Assembly (NCBI GenBank): GCA_010279815.1
Contig: QEOQ01000092.1
Span: forward strand, 289,146-353,145
Direction of reading: 5' to 3'
Origin: Brachionus plicatilis
Taxonomy: Eukaryota; Rotifera; Eurotatoria; Ploima; Brachionidae
DNA length: 64,000 nt
Shown here: positions 22,590 through 33,889 of the stretch, piece after piece
Numbering within the stretch: the stretch's first letter is position 1
Layout: every line of letters begins with the position of its first letter
Position numbers and translations under genes: made by a program
Notes under the pieces: generated by a model
Databases searched by the model: none
Told to the model about the DNA's origin: nothing
What the model saw: the letters and a program-made list of their open reading frames with translations, nothing else

Positions 22590-23063
22590 TTACTCAACGA
22601 CTAATGATTCGCTAGGCTCTTGTTCGACAACTGCTTGTTCGAGATCGAATTCATTTTCTGAGCTGTTCAAATCAAAATCATTTTGGTAAAACAAAGCTAC
22701 TTTTTGTTTTTTTTGGTCTTCCTCTTTTGCGTTTCTGACCAATTGAAATAGTTTTATCTTCTTCTGGGAAAATGCAAAGCTTGTCATGGTATTCAAGGCC
22801 AAGAACATGACTGCAGATGTAGTTTTAAGCAAATTCTCTACAATTGCATTTTGTTTCCAATCATCAATTTTACTAATTTGCGAAATAAAAAAATTCTATT
22901 AATTCAAGTTGATCAAAAAATTTGTAAAATATTTTTTTTAATCATTTTAACAAAAGAAATTCAAATCTTTAAGATTTTTTTTTTAAAAATAATAATTTTT
23001 GAAAAAATAAAAAAAAACGCTGACGAAGTACAGCGTCTTTGAGCGTTCTTTTTTTCTGGGCAT
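22590..23063 (-). CDS. Small unknown protein, two exons, 104 aa
   Basis: Not recognised. Exon 1 is 23,063-23,032 (ATG, peptide MPRKKERSKT) with donor GTACTT; exon 2 is 22,872-22,590 after an AG acceptor, giving a continuous frame ending in TAA. The product has a basic N-terminus, a hydrophobic stretch (LLKTTSAVMFLALNTMTSF, about 27-45), a Lys/Glu-rich middle (AKEEDQKKQK) and an acidic C-terminus ending QEPSESLVVE. Exon 2 shows coding-like codon use. Exon 1 and the 159-bp intron are my reconstruction, and the start is less certain than exon 2. It faces the lamin-tail gene head to head, 210 bp between ATGs. Confidence 0.5.
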
Positions 23064-23273
23064 CTTTATGTTTGAATGTTATTTGCTTTTAAGTCCTTAA
23101 CTAGACTGATACTTACCCGCAGCTATTTAACAAAAAAAATATTTTCAAAAGACAATAAAAAGTACCACTTAAAATATTTTAAAATTTTTAAGTTGAATAT
23201 TTTTGAATGAACATCTTTTAAGCAGCTTTACTAAATTTTTTATACAAAATTGAAATTTGGCAATAAATTAAGC
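23064..23273. promoter_or_regulatory. Probable shared (bidirectional) promoter region
   Basis: The 210 bp between the ATG of the small minus-strand gene and the ATG of the lamin-tail gene. Inferred only from the head-to-head layout; no TATA box or other motif can be assigned in such AT-rich sequence. Confidence 0.35.
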
Positions 23274-24059
23274 ATGAGTGAGTTGGATCCTGTCGAAGCT
23301 TGTAATGCAGAAGGTCAAACGAATGAATTTTCATGGCAAGATGTGCTCAATCATTTTAAAGCAAGTTCTTCTAAGGAAATACCGTTAAGCTTGGTAATCA
23401 AGCACCTTGAACAAAACATAAATTTAGAAAGAGAACTAAAGGAAATCACTTTAAAATATAACAATTTACTTTTGGATCTTTCCCATTCTCACTTGAACCA
23501 GCCATATAAATTTAGAAGACAAAAAGTGTCAAAGAAATCTACTAAAAGTTTGAATGCGACATTGGCCAAAAATATCAAGACCATTAGCACAGATCTGCAT
23601 AAAATTTACGATTTAATTTCTTACAATGGATCTTTGAAAAACAAAACCTCAAATGTATCGGTACAAACTGATCTGGTCAGTCAAAATTCTTTAGATATTA
23701 GTGAACACGATTTTGAAAAAAAGTTTATCCGCCTGGCCAATTATACAGACCATGAAGTAAGAATAGGAAATTTTCAAGTGATTAGCTATTTGAACGGATT
23801 CGAAATAGCAAAATATAAGTTTCATAAATCAGCTTATATCAAGCCGCGAAGTTGTTTGACTTTATGGAGCAGTTATTCACTATTTAAAAAACACTATCCA
23901 CCAAGTGACTTTGAAATGGATAATGACCAAATGAACGATGAAAACATAAATCAACTAATTTCCATGCAAAATTTAAACGGAGATGTATGGGACATATTGT
24001 TGGATACCAACAGCAATGTAAACATTAAAAAAGATAGTTTTTTTTTTAGGCTTTTCTAA
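23274..24059 (+). CDS. Lamin-tail-domain protein (LMNTD1-like or divergent lamin), 261 aa
   Basis: The C-terminal half fits the Ig-like lamin tail domain: FIRLANYTDHEVRIGNF, then YKFHKSAYIKPRSCLTLWSS (compare the lamin pattern of ...FP...LKAGQTVTIWS), then WDILLDTNSN. A short heptad-like helix lies near residues 50-85 (ERELKEITLKYNNLLL), far too short for a lamin rod. The middle is Lys/Ser-rich (RRQKVSKKSTKS), possibly a nuclear localisation signal. A cytoplasmic lamin would have a long coiled-coil rod, so a LMNTD1-like protein or a truncated lamin relative is more likely. ATG 23,274 follows an in-frame TTG with no nearer ATG. The last residues (DSFFFRLF) may be intron read-through: a GT...AG intron ending at about 24,074 (ctaac, then cttttaag) would give a different short tail. 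Confidence 0.75.
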   Translation: MSELDPVEACNAEGQTNEFSWQDVLNHFKASSSKEIPLSLVIKHLEQNINLERELKEITLKYNNLLLDLSHSHLNQPYKFRRQKVSKKSTKSLNATLAKNIKTISTDLHKIYDLISYNGSLKNKTSNVSVQTDLVSQNSLDISEHDFEKKFIRLANYTDHEVRIGNFQVISYLNGFEIAKYKFHKSAYIKPRSCLTLWSSYSLFKKHYPPSDFEMDNDQMNDENINQLISMQNLNGDVWDILLDTNSNVNIKKDSFFFRLF

Positions 24060-24074
24060 CAATTTCTTTTAAGG

Positions 24075-25140
24075 AAATTACGAGATCAGAATTTGAATTA
24101 AAATTGATTAAATGAATCCAAAAAATGCAGAAACAAAAAATTTGCTTTAGTTTATTTTGTTAAAATGTTCGTCCAAGTATATTAAAAACAAAAAAGTTTT
24201 TTGTTTTTAATTCATTATTTATTTTTTTTTTGTTAAAGTTTTTTTTACGATAAAATTTAAAAATAAATCAAGATTTCAAATCTTAAAAGAAAATTTTATA
24301 TATTTATGATAAATTCCGCTAGGTTTTGAATTTCAAAATTAAATTTTTAAAGCCATTAATCACTGAAAAGACCGTTTTTTTCAATTATTTAAATGAATTT
24401 AAAAAAATCAAATTTTTTATTTTCAGATCAAAATAAGACTAGTTAATTAATTCTTAATTTTTTTAAAATTTTTTAAGACTTTCAAATTTTTCAAAACATG
24501 TACAAATTATTGCCTATTTTTAATTTCTGAATTGCTTTTTCGATTGATTTATTTTAAACTGTTAGTTTATAAAGGTTTCAATCAGACTCTTTTTTTCTAA
24601 ACATCATTTTTATATTATTACCGTAACCTTGTGTTACCGTAGTAACGACTTCAAGAGTTAGATATAAATCCAACATTTTTTCTTTTAGAGTTAATTTTAT
24701 AGTTTCTTTGTTATGACAATTAAAATTTTATTAGCTAGAAAATACTCTGAAAATGGGATATTTTCCAAAGATAAAGCCCAAATTTAACTTTTACTCAAAA
24801 AAAATTATCTTTACTCTTATAAAAAAAATTGAAAAGTTAATTTCGAAATAGAAAATAAGTCGAATTTAGGCTTTTTTCTATTTTTTAACCTTAGTCAAAG
24901 AGCATTTTTTGTAAGATTAAAGGTAAAATTTAAGTTTTTTCTTTCAAATTTGAGTTTAAACTCTACTTACAGAAATTAAATTAATATTTTAAAAAATTTA
25001 TTAAGAAATCAATTGAATTAGATGCTGTAATTAGATTTAAATTTTTGGATAATAAAGATCCGTCAGATAATTTTTTTCATTTTCATCACATGGAACCTTT
25101 TTTCATACCCCTTTCTTTAGACTTGTTTCACTATTTTCAT
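24075..25140. other. Gene-free AT-rich stretch
   Basis: About 1.1 kb, no ORF, repeat arms or RNA gene recognised. Confidence 0.4.
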
Positions 25141-25474
25141 GTTATTATGTAATTAAGTAATAAAAAAAATAGAAAATATTAAGAATGCAAAACCTTAGTT
25201 CTGAAGGATCAAAACATGCTTTGTAAATTGAAGCAACTGATAATCCTTTGTACCACCAATATACTGATTCTGCAAAACTCTTCAATAAATCTTTAAGATT
25301 CAGAGAATGGGAATTTAAAATATCATAATATATTAAAAGTCTATCTCAACTTTAAGTTGTGGTACAGAGGATGTATCAGTTGTTTCAATTTACAGAAGTT
25401 GTTTTGGTCCTTCAGAACTTAAGCTTTGGCATTTTAAATTATTTTATACTTTTTGTTCTAAATTACATAGTGCC
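25141..25474. mobile_element. Mutator-like MITE, copy 2 of the 7,180 family
   Basis: Shares long stretches with 7180-7537, for example ttctgaagga/tccttcagaa, ctttgtaccaccaatatact and ctgattctgcaaaactct. Its right end reads ggcactatgtaatttagaac when reverse-complemented; the left end is a degenerate version (gttattatgtaatta). No clear target duplication remains, so it is older than copy 1. Confidence 0.65.
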
Positions 25475-26151
25475 TAAAAATTAATTAGACAATTTTGGCA
25501 GTGTTTATAAGTTACAATAATGGTGCGACATACGGTCAAGTCCTAATAGCATATTTTTAGGAAAATCGAAAAAAACAGTAGTTGAGCACTTAAAAATGTC
25601 GAATTCTTTAGTTTAATCTAAAAATTCTAATAAAAGAATTCAAATTTGACAAATTTGTTAAAAATCACATGATTTAAAGAGATTTTTTAAGAAAAATAAA
25701 GCAATAAAATAAAAAAGTAAAGCCATAGATTTGTTCAAAATTTTTTCTAGATTTATTTTTTTTTTAAAAAGTGGGGTCATAATTGATCCCTCGGAGGAGA
25801 TACGATCTAAACCAGAAAAAACACATTTTTTCCTGTTTTTAGCCAACAAAAACCGCCACATCCTTTTTTTTTTTTCAAAATTACATTAGCATGTAGAGAA
25901 TTTTATGCTCTTTCAGAATATATATACTTTTTAAGAATGTTTAAGTTTTATCTTTGAGATATTGAGTCTTAAAGAACAACAACTTTTTAAAGGGTTTGCT
26001 ATTTTTGGAATCCTGGGTGTAAAAATTTTTTCTTTGCCCCCTTCAGAAAATGTTTTTTTTTGGGTTTTCGGGGGCGTAGATTTCGAATTTTGAGTCAAAA
26101 ATGTGAAATTCAGATAGCACTAAAGTTTTGAATTTCGTGAACTTTATCAGT

Positions 26152-26245
26152 TGTTTCAATTTACAAAACTTGTTTTGGTCCTTCAGAACTTAAGCTTTGG
26201 CATTTTAAATTTTTTTTTACTTTTTGTTCTAAATTACATAGTACC
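26152..26245. mobile_element. Mutator-like MITE, copy 3, right end only
   Basis: About 95 bp nearly identical to the right end of copy 2 (ttggtccttcagaacttaag, ctttttgttctaaattacat). It is truncated on the left. Between 25,475 and 26,151 nothing else was recognised apart from a local G-rich patch near 26,060. Confidence 0.6.
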
Positions 26246-26289
26246 ATTTTTATCTGTGGTTTCATTTTTTGAATTTTGAGTTTAAACAT

Positions 26290-26377
26290 TATTCGTTTTA
26301 ATTGTCGACTAAAAAAAATTAGTCGACTTAAAGTTAGTTGATTATTCAATCGATTATTGATAATCGATTGGCAACAC
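26290..26377. mobile_element. Terminal piece of a hAT-like foldback element
   Basis: Reads gtcgactaa...ttagtcgac, then gttagttgattattcaatcg and aatcgattggcaacac. The same succession forms the right end of the element at 44,415-44,814. It abuts the broken LRR gene at 26,378. Confidence 0.5.
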
Positions 26378-26835
26378 GAGTAAAGAATGGTGAGGGAAGG
26401 AAGCAATTTTGAATTGAATCTACTTAGCTTGTTGAAGCGCAGGTCAAGTTCGTTGAATGCTGTTAGGCCTTCGAAAATGGTTGAAGCCAAATTTTCGATG
26501 CTGTTTCTGCTCGGATCAATAAATTTTAGTCCTGCAAGATTTGTGAACACATTGGGATGCACTCATGCAATAATATTTTGGCTAAGATACAAATTTTGGA
26601 TATTTTTCAGAGGCTGAAAAATGCTCTTGCCAAGATAGAATATTGTTGTTTTGAGTTTCAGGGTTTGGACGTTGCCAAGGCCATTAAAAGCATTATCGTG
26701 CAAAAAATTTATTGAGTTGTGAGGCAGGAAGAGACGTTTTAAATTTTCACAATTGATAAAAGTGTCACGTTCAATTTCGGTGAAGTGATTATCGCTTAGA
26801 TCGATCAGTTCTACCTTGTCTAAATGAATGAACTC
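26378..26835 (-). pseudogene. Leucine-rich-repeat protein fragment
   Basis: One minus-strand frame reads successive LRRs: VELIDLSDNHFTEIERDTF, LKRLFLPHNSINFLHDNAF, a degenerate repeat, IQNLYLSQN, a TGA stop, then NLAGLKFIDPSRNSIENLAS and FNELDLRFNKLSRF. Repeat length is about 24, as in extracellular LRR receptors. The in-frame stop and the abrupt end where the hAT-like piece begins make it a pseudogene. No signal peptide, cap or membrane segment found. Confidence 0.75.
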
Positions 26836-27724
26836 TTAGAAATTTATTGACCTCAAATTTTAGTAGCTTAGCTGGATTCGATTTTTGTTGCATTCAGTCA
26901 TTTCAGAAAAAAAAATAAATTTAAAATTTTTCACTCAAACAATCTTGGAAAAAAAGCAATTTAGAATATTTGTTTTTTAGACTATTTTTACCTATAATTT
27001 ATTCCAATACATTTAATAATAATAATAGTCTGGAAAAAAAAAGAGCCACTTTTGATTTTGTTTAAATGAGCTTTTGAAATTAGACCTAGGGGAAACAAGT
27101 TTAAGAAATTAACTAATCGATTAGCATAAATTTCAGACTAGAAACATTTTTAAAGTTAAATTTATTCACAAGGGAATTAATGAAAACATTATATCTGGCG
27201 ACGAGGATAATAGCCTTTGAAGACTATAGAAGTTAAAAGATAAAAGCCTCTGATAAAAGTGATTTACGGAGACAGTGATGTTAAAGGTGCTTGCAGCGGC
27301 TTTCTGGCTAGCATTTTTTTTTAATTAAATATGAATTGAACAAAAGATATTTATTTATCGGGGGGTAAAAAAAAATATTTTAGTAGAGGCTTTTTTTTAA
27401 AAGATTTTTTTTGCTGGTTTTTGAAGTGAACAATTTCTCAAAAGTCTTGATACATGTTTGTGTTTTTAATTTTAAAAATATTTTTCGAACTTTTTTTCTA
27501 TCTATTTTTCTTTCTCGATCTTTTTAATTATAGACTTATTCTATCTATGTCAAGTTTTTCTTGAATTTTTTGTATATGTTTTTGTTCAATTAGAAACTTG
27601 CTTTTAAAATGTTTGCTTTTCAGATCATTAGATTCGATCGATTCTAGGAGTCCACGCGTAAATTCGTTCTCAAGAAGTTTCTTAGCAAATATAGCTTTTG
27701 TTTTCTCAATTTTGAGCTCAACTG
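26836..27724. other. Gene-free stretch
   Basis: AT-rich, between the LRR relic and a reverse transcriptase relic. No feature that I can support; a GC-richer patch at 27,190-27,300 has no clear identity. Confidence 0.4.
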
Positions 27725-28260
27725 GTTTGATATCAAGTGCATGATAAGTATTTCAGTTTTATAACTAACCCAATCTTTTGATTATATAGGTCAAGAATTA
27801 CTTCTTTTTTGTTATTTATTGTCATTATTTGAGTTTTTGAAAGACAAAATTTAATATCTCTTTCTACTCCAAAGTTTTCGAAGATTTGAGAATTGTTTTA
27901 AGCTTTCTTCACTATCCGTAATTATCAACATATCATGAGCATACATTAAGATCCCTGTTTGTAACCCATTGATCGTTGTCATAAGATTACTTTTCTTAAT
28001 TTTTTTATCAATTCTTCCACATAAATTGAGAAAAGTTTAGATGATAAAAGGCCGCCTTGTTTAACTCCAACATTTATTTTAAACTTAGTTCCAATTATAT
28101 CTCTATTCTGAACAAAGGCCAGTGAGTTTTCAAAATAATTCTTAAGTATTCTCCTTATCTCTGAATCAATTTTTCCAGTGCTTCAAGTGTTTTTAGTAAT
28201 TTTAGACGATTTACTTTATCTAATGCTTTACTAGCGTCAATTGAACATATAAAAAAGGGT
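27725..28260 (-). pseudogene. Non-LTR retrotransposon reverse transcriptase relic
   Basis: Minus-strand frames with several stops and shifts show RT landmarks in order: SIDASKALDKVNR (motif A), LLSSKLFSIYVEELI preceded by G(V)KQGG-like sequence (motif B region), and MYAHDMLIITDSEESL, a corrupted YADD box. Motif A of type DASKAxDK resembles the fragment at 49,458-49,787. It joins head to head with the CR1-like LINE starting near 28,290. Confidence 0.65.
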
Positions 28261-28289
28261 TGACGTTTCATTTTATCAACATAGTGGCC

Positions 28290-31240
28290 AAACAAAAGCC
28301 CTTATCCCCACTTTCAATAAAGAAATCAGCGAAAAGGCGAGAATTGAGAACAACGTAACATTTACAGGACTAGGCATAGGCGCGAATGAGAACAAGGAAA
28401 TCAAGAAGGTGGATCGTGTACTGAATGCTTTGAAAATAGAAAAAAGCTCTACCAAACAAGTGAGGTGCATCAAATAAAGCAAACCCATCTAAGAAGATTT
28501 TTGATATGATTGTAGTCGAGTTTGAGGGTGATAATGCGAGACCGAAGGTGCTAAGCGATGTTAGATCTCCCAGAGGCACAGAGCACAAGGACGTCTTTAT
28601 TTAGCCGGACAATACAGCATGCGAGAGAGCATTAGAACGCGAACTCAAAAAGAGCCGAAACCTTAGAACGCGAAGTTCCGCTAAACCAGGTGAGAAAAGA
28701 CTCTGATGTGAGGCAACGCTACAGTATCAAAACTTAAGGTAATCCAAACACTGGCAAGAAGTTTTATTACAGAATCAGATGGAATGCAATCAAAGAGATA
28801 TGCTTCAAACGACCCTAATCGCACTTCCTCTCCAACCAGCAACGACTTATCGTTAAACAATTTGACTTCTGAACTTTTTTTACACCAATGCCACTTCTCT
28901 TGCCAACAAATGGGGCGACTTCAAATCCCTTATCTTCTTCCTACACTAACGCCACATTAATCTTATTACCCTGACATTGTTCAACGCTCTCGGGATTAGA
29001 AATCTGGGAAACAACAAGATAATCAACAAGAATAGGGTAGAAGTTCTTGGTGATGGAGTGGCAGTCTTCGTATGCAGCGATGCTGAGAGCTTCGAAGTAA
29101 GTTTCGTAGCCAAGTAGCGAGTGTGGTGTTATTTGAAGGTCAATGATTAATTGATTAGTTGGATGCGTCTTCAAGACCCCGTGTATAGATTTTGAGCTAA
29201 ACCTTGAAATAAAAATATCAATTGGTTTTACGACCCACCTTTACAGCTCAGCCCCTGCCAAGTGTCTTCTCGTGGCCAGTGACTTCAAATACCCCGATAT
29301 CAACTAGAACCATTAAGGCGGTTTCTACACAAACAAAAGTCGCAACTCTAGTCTTAAATGCCTCAACACCATGGTAAAGTACTTCCTGACCAAACACGTC
29401 CTCAAACCCACGTTTAGAATAATAAGCTGGACCTCGTTGTCACGACGATTTGGTCAGAGTCTTCAGAGTAGAACACGGACCCTCCCGCTCGCAATTAAAA
29501 AACTCAGAGCAGCTTATCCTCGAATATGCAAGCAGGTCATGTTTGCGATCAAACAGTCTAAACGCAAGTTTGAAGCATTGAAAAGACCGGGATTGGAAAT
29601 ATAATAGCAGCTTAAACTGTTCTTCGACACGAGCCAGAACATTTCGGGGATACAATCAAAGGCCTGCTGAATACCGAAAGTGCCTTTTCCACAGATGTCT
29701 GTACGATAGCTTATCTCCTCAACGCTCATTTTGGCAGTATCTTTATCTCTCGCCTGGAAATTTCCGTAAATACATCATGCGCCTGAATCCAAGGAAATTG
29801 CCTGATATGGACCGTATACACCACTTCATTGCCTTCTCTGAGGTCCTCTCTGCAATCTTCGCCAGCTCGTTCATATGTGGCAATCGCAGATGTGTGGAGA
29901 TTAGCCCAGATTTTCAAGAATGGTAGTAGGATTGTTCCCGGAAACTACCGACCAATCAACATGACTTTAATACTCTGTAAGCTAATCGAATCTTCGATCA
30001 GAGATTTCATATTGGACCATCTCTTCATTAAAAAGCATGGTTTCGTCTTAAAGAAATCCGTTGTCGTTGTTGTTGTCGGGATCCTGTCCGGTCGGCGGCA
30101 GCGAGTCGCAATCGGACAGCACAAAACAGACTGAGTTGATGTGTCGAATGGAGTTTCTCAATGTAGCTTATTCGGACCCTTTCTGTTCGTCTTCTACATT
30201 AACGACATGCCTGCAGTATTCATTCATCTTGTAAAGCCTTTTGCCGACGAAAGCAAGCTATGATTCGGAGCAACAGCGACCTCATCCTCTTTTAGCAAGA
30301 CCGTGACGATCTCTCAGAGTGGTCGAAAAAGTTTGCTTTTCAATGAAGACAAGCTGAAGGTGATTAAGTTCAAAATGTCCGTTAAGAGTCTGAGCTTCTT
30401 ATGGGGGATTTTGGCTCGAGGAATGCTCTAGCTTTTATCGAAACTGAGAAGGATCTGGGAGTAATTTTTACCAATTATCTTAAATTCACTAACCACATTC
30501 GAAAACAAGCCAACAGAGCAACGAGTATCCTCAGTCTGCTAAAACTGACACTTTAATGGGCTTTAGTGAGGTCCCATCTTGAAAACTCCGCCGTTCTCTT
30601 GTCCAGCAACAAGACAAAGCTACTTGAGATTGTGCAGACGAGAGCTACAAAACCTGTTTCCGGAATTAAGAACTGGACTTACGAGGACTGGCTTACCATC
30701 CTTACCCTGTCATAGCATCCTTTACCATTCTATCACGTAAGTCATGCAGGAGGTTACATTATCCAACAGTTCAATCTCAAAAAAGGCATTTACGAAGTAA
30801 GCTAGGCGAACCACCAGGTCCATAGGAGCTCAAATTCTGGCCGGTCAGAGGAATCAGGGGCACACGAGGAGACTATTCGTTCAGGCCACAACCAAATGTA
30901 AGCAGAGGGCTAATTCCTTTACGAACAAGGTTGACAATCAGTGGAATGCCGTGCCCTTTGCGGTCACAGACTCCAATTTAGTCAATCAATTCAATCATTG
31001 CTAAATGTCTCCATTACCAGCGACTAAGTTTTTACCACATAACAATTTTACAAATAATTTCTACTATATTACCCTCTTAGTTCCTTCAAAATTTTTCTTA
31101 ATTTTGTACTCTAGATAATATCTTTTGACTGTAAAAACATATAAGTCCTTCTATTACTGTATTTTTCCTTATTTAGCGCAATGTGCTAGCATATTTAAAA
31201 TTTTTAATCTAAAAATTTAAAAGGCGCTAGTAATATTAAA
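28290..31240 (+). pseudogene. CR1-like LINE, near full length but decayed
   Basis: GC-richer than its flanks. ORF1-like segment 28,300-28,790 (KKVDRVLNALKIEKSSTKQV, VVEFEGDNARPKVL, NTACERALERELKKSRNLR, FYYRIRW). ORF2: endonuclease piece VASDFKYPDIN (29,270-29,305); RT pieces RIVPGNYRPINMTLILCKL and SIRDFILDHL (29,925-30,040), LSGRRQRVAIGQHKTD, INDMPAVF, FADE in place of FADD/YADD (about 30,240); C-terminal FTNKVDNQWNAVP (about 30,916-30,960). Many stops and shifts and an apparent internal deletion near 30,065. The 3' UTR (about 31,010-31,240) is shared with a second copy at 62,524-62,736. Confidence 0.8.
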
Positions 31241-31702
31241 ATAAATTCGAGAATGTATCTTAAAAAAACAACAACCAACAAAAAAGTAATAAAAAAAAAA
31301 CCTTAATTACTCCATTTTTTCGTTACCTCAAATTTAATAGTATTTTAATATAATTAGCTGTTTTGACTTTTTTTAAAATAAAGTTAAAATAAAATAATTA
31401 AAAAAAATATATATTAAATATAGATATATAAACAAAAAATAATAGGAAAATTAACAGGAATATTAAGACCATTAACAGGAAAAAAACAACGAATAAAAAA
31501 ATTAATAGCTTTGCTTCGGAGCAACCTTGGAATTAAATCTTTCGAAAAAGACATAAGTGAAGCATACTTAAATAAAAACCCAAACTAAAAAGTTGAAGAA
31601 ATATTAGAAAGTAATCAAAATCAAATTCCAAATAAGTCTAGAAAACTTTTTATTTAGACTTCATTGTGTAATTATTTTCTTAAATATTCTTCCTTTTTCG
31701 TT
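31241..31702. other. AT-rich spacer
   Basis: Follows the LINE 3' end; nothing recognised. It ends with the aaatattt target duplication of the next element. Confidence 0.4.
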
Positions 31703-31710
31703 AAATATTT

Positions 31711-32472
31711 TAGTATTGGGAGCCGGTCGAGAGGCCACGTGGCCGGCAAGAAAAAAAAATGGCCGAGACCGTGGACGGCTGTGCAAGCGGCCAAAAAACT
31801 GCCGGTTCATTTAACGGCTAATGACCGTGAGGTGGCCGTTCGACTATCGGCCTAAATAAAAACCGACTGTAAAGTGGCCGGCCAGCTGATGGACCGACCG
31901 TGTGGTGGCCGGCCAACTGAAAGGCCTTTAAGCGGCAATGTGCAGACCGGCCGCTCACAAAACGGTCCAAATAAAAAAAAATTTCCTCAGATGTTTAAAA
32001 AAATTTCAAGGCATTAATAAAAAATTAAAAATTTTAAACAAATAAACATTAAGACTAATTAGATTTTCATCATCGATTTTTATAAATTTAATTTTTTTTT
32101 AATTAAAATCGTTTTTATAAAAAAACTATCTAAAATACCGAATTATAAATTGATATATAAAATTTAACGATTTTTGAAAAATATCAAAAAAATTTGCGGT
32201 TAATAATTATAAATTATATGATCCAAAATTTTGATAAATAATAAATTCTACTTTTAATACCTTTAATTTTTTTTGTGGCTCGTCGGTCTGCACACGGTCG
32301 ACCGTTTAACGGTATTTCAGTTGGCCGGCCACTTCACGGTCGGTCTGTCTTGTGGCTGGCCCTGGAAAGGTCGGCCTTTTTTAAAACGGTCCACAGACGG
32401 CCGGCCAATTCACGAACGGTCTAAAATGCGGCCGTTAAATTCAAGGCCAAAATAGGCCGCCGCTCAACACTA
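31711..32472. mobile_element. GC-rich hAT-type MITE, 762 bp, perfect 8-bp target duplication
   Basis: Ends tagtattgggagc and (reverse-complemented) tagtgttgagcgg. The 8-mer aaatattt directly flanks both sides (31,703-31,710 and 32,473-32,480). The terminal 250-bp and 200-bp arms are packed with ggccgg, accgt and cggtc words in inverted arrangement around an AT-rich core, giving an island of high GC. TAGTGTTG-type ends with 8-bp duplication point to the hAT superfamily. No transposase. Confidence 0.85.
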
Positions 32473-32480
32473 AAATATTT

Positions 32481-33200
32481 AAACATGCTTAAAATGTTAC
32501 TTGGAATTTAAATATAAGTAAAAACCATTCATTAAATTTAAGACTTTTTTTAAATATATAAAATTCATCTAGTAATTTTTGAAGAGTTGAATATGGGCGA
32601 TTGTTCTTAAAAGCCTGATAAAAAAAAAAGGATATGGGGCAATCAGGTCTAAAATAGGACTTTTCACATTTTTTAACTTTTCTATAGTGATTCTTGTAGA
32701 TCTTGACGCACTGATTCCAAATATATGTGTATTTTTTGTCCTAGGTAATTATTTTATGAATTATAGCCTTCGGAAGTTTTTAAGGGTATATTAGGTTTTT
32801 AAGCCATAACTTGGTCAAATTTTATCATTTTTTTATAAAAAATATACCAAAATGTTCAGAAAAGAGCTGATCATTAGGTAGAATTTTGTACTGTAAAGCC
32901 ATATCCTTTAAATAAAAATAAAAAATTTTAAAAAAACTAGAAAAACTCCTTAAAAATTACTAGAAACATTTTATGTATTTAAACAAATATTATTTTATTT
33001 AGTGAATGGTTCAAATTTGTTTTACATATCTGGTCAAAATTTATAGAACGTGAATTGTTAATTTTATTTTAAGGCTAAATGGGATAGTTTAGTGGTAAGG
33101 GAAAATTAGTTAAAATTTGGGATATTTTATTCAATATTTTGGGGTATATTAATAAGTCATAAAAATCTTAAGTCAACTTCTAACCCCTAACTTTAATAGA
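32481..33200. other. Gene-free AT-rich stretch
   Basis: No support for genes. It contains the probable 3' flank of the OTU-like ORF. Confidence 0.4.
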
Positions 33201-33611
33201 TTAATCTTTATCCATTGGTTCATCTTCATCTATGTCCATTGGTTCATCTTCAACTATTTCGAACCTGATCATTTCTAATTTGGTATAAGTATTTTCAATC
33301 TGTATTAAATCAAGTTTTGTTTTCACTGGTCTAAATTGACTTTTAATTTCTATATGCTGGTTTCTTGGAAAATTGGCATCTTTTGATCTTTGATAAATAC
33401 ATATGTCTATTTTGCCATAATAAGCCATTGCGTTCAAAAAAATATAATCATCAAAATGAATTGATTGATTGATTAATCTTTGGCTCGATCCATAAATTAC
33501 TTGAAAGTTTTCTCTATTATCACGAATAAATTCAAGTACATTTTGTGTCAAAGAATATTTATCTTGACCAGTTAAATCAGCAACCATTTCAATCGAGATG
33601 CTACGATTCAT
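33201..33611 (-). CDS. OTU-like cysteine protease fragment or small gene, 136 aa
   Basis: An uninterrupted frame with coding-like composition in very AT-rich DNA. The segment LTGQDKYSLTQNVLEFIRDN...SIHFDDYIFLNAMAYYGKIDICIYQR resembles the second half of OTU deubiquitinase folds (a TG.xx..LR..V..(F/Y)I..N helix, then WGxxxxLxAxAxxxxxxIxIY). The Cys box (DGNC) would lie upstream (higher coordinate). I see none in frame, though an AG acceptor-like site stands just before the ATG, so a separate upstream exon is possible. Ends in a duplicated acidic tail (DEPMDIDEDEPMDKD). OTU domains occur in host genes and in large transposons; the surroundings favour the latter. Confidence 0.4.
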   Translation of the reverse strand: MNRSISIEMVADLTGQDKYSLTQNVLEFIRDNRENFQVIYGSSQRLINQSIHFDDYIFLNAMAYYGKIDICIYQRSKDANFPRNQHIEIKSQFRPVKTKLDLIQIENTYTKLEMIRFEIVEDEPMDIDEDEPMDKD

Positions 33612-33761
33612 CCTTGCCTTAAAAAAATTTTATTCTATTTTTTCAATTTATGCTAATAACTGATGAATAAAATATTTCTAACTGATCATTAGGTAGAATT
33701 TTTTTTACTCAAATCTTTTTTAAATCTTTCAAATCTTGGTTCTGTGAATTTCAAATACAAT

Positions 33762-33785
33762 TTGATAGATAGATAGATAGATAGA
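33762..33785. repeat. GATA microsatellite
   Basis: Six units of GATA. Shortly after, 33,838-33,866 contains the hairpin aaaacgttatt...aataacgtttt. Confidence 0.8.
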
Positions 33786-33889
33786 CTGCAGTGTTATTAA
33801 AAACAGGTCGCTAATTGATATTAGCTAAGGCAGTTAAAACGTTATTATTATCAATAACGTTTTTGAATGAATTAAGTGACTTTGCGTTT

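Noticed and set aside
27190..27215. tggcgacgaggat resembling an LTR-retrotransposon primer-binding site
   Set aside because: No LTR end or gag-pol sequence next to it; a short chance match.
28276..28588. Minus-strand ORFs at the start of the CR1-like LINE
   Set aside because: The plus strand of this region reads LINE ORF1-like protein; the minus frames are shadows.
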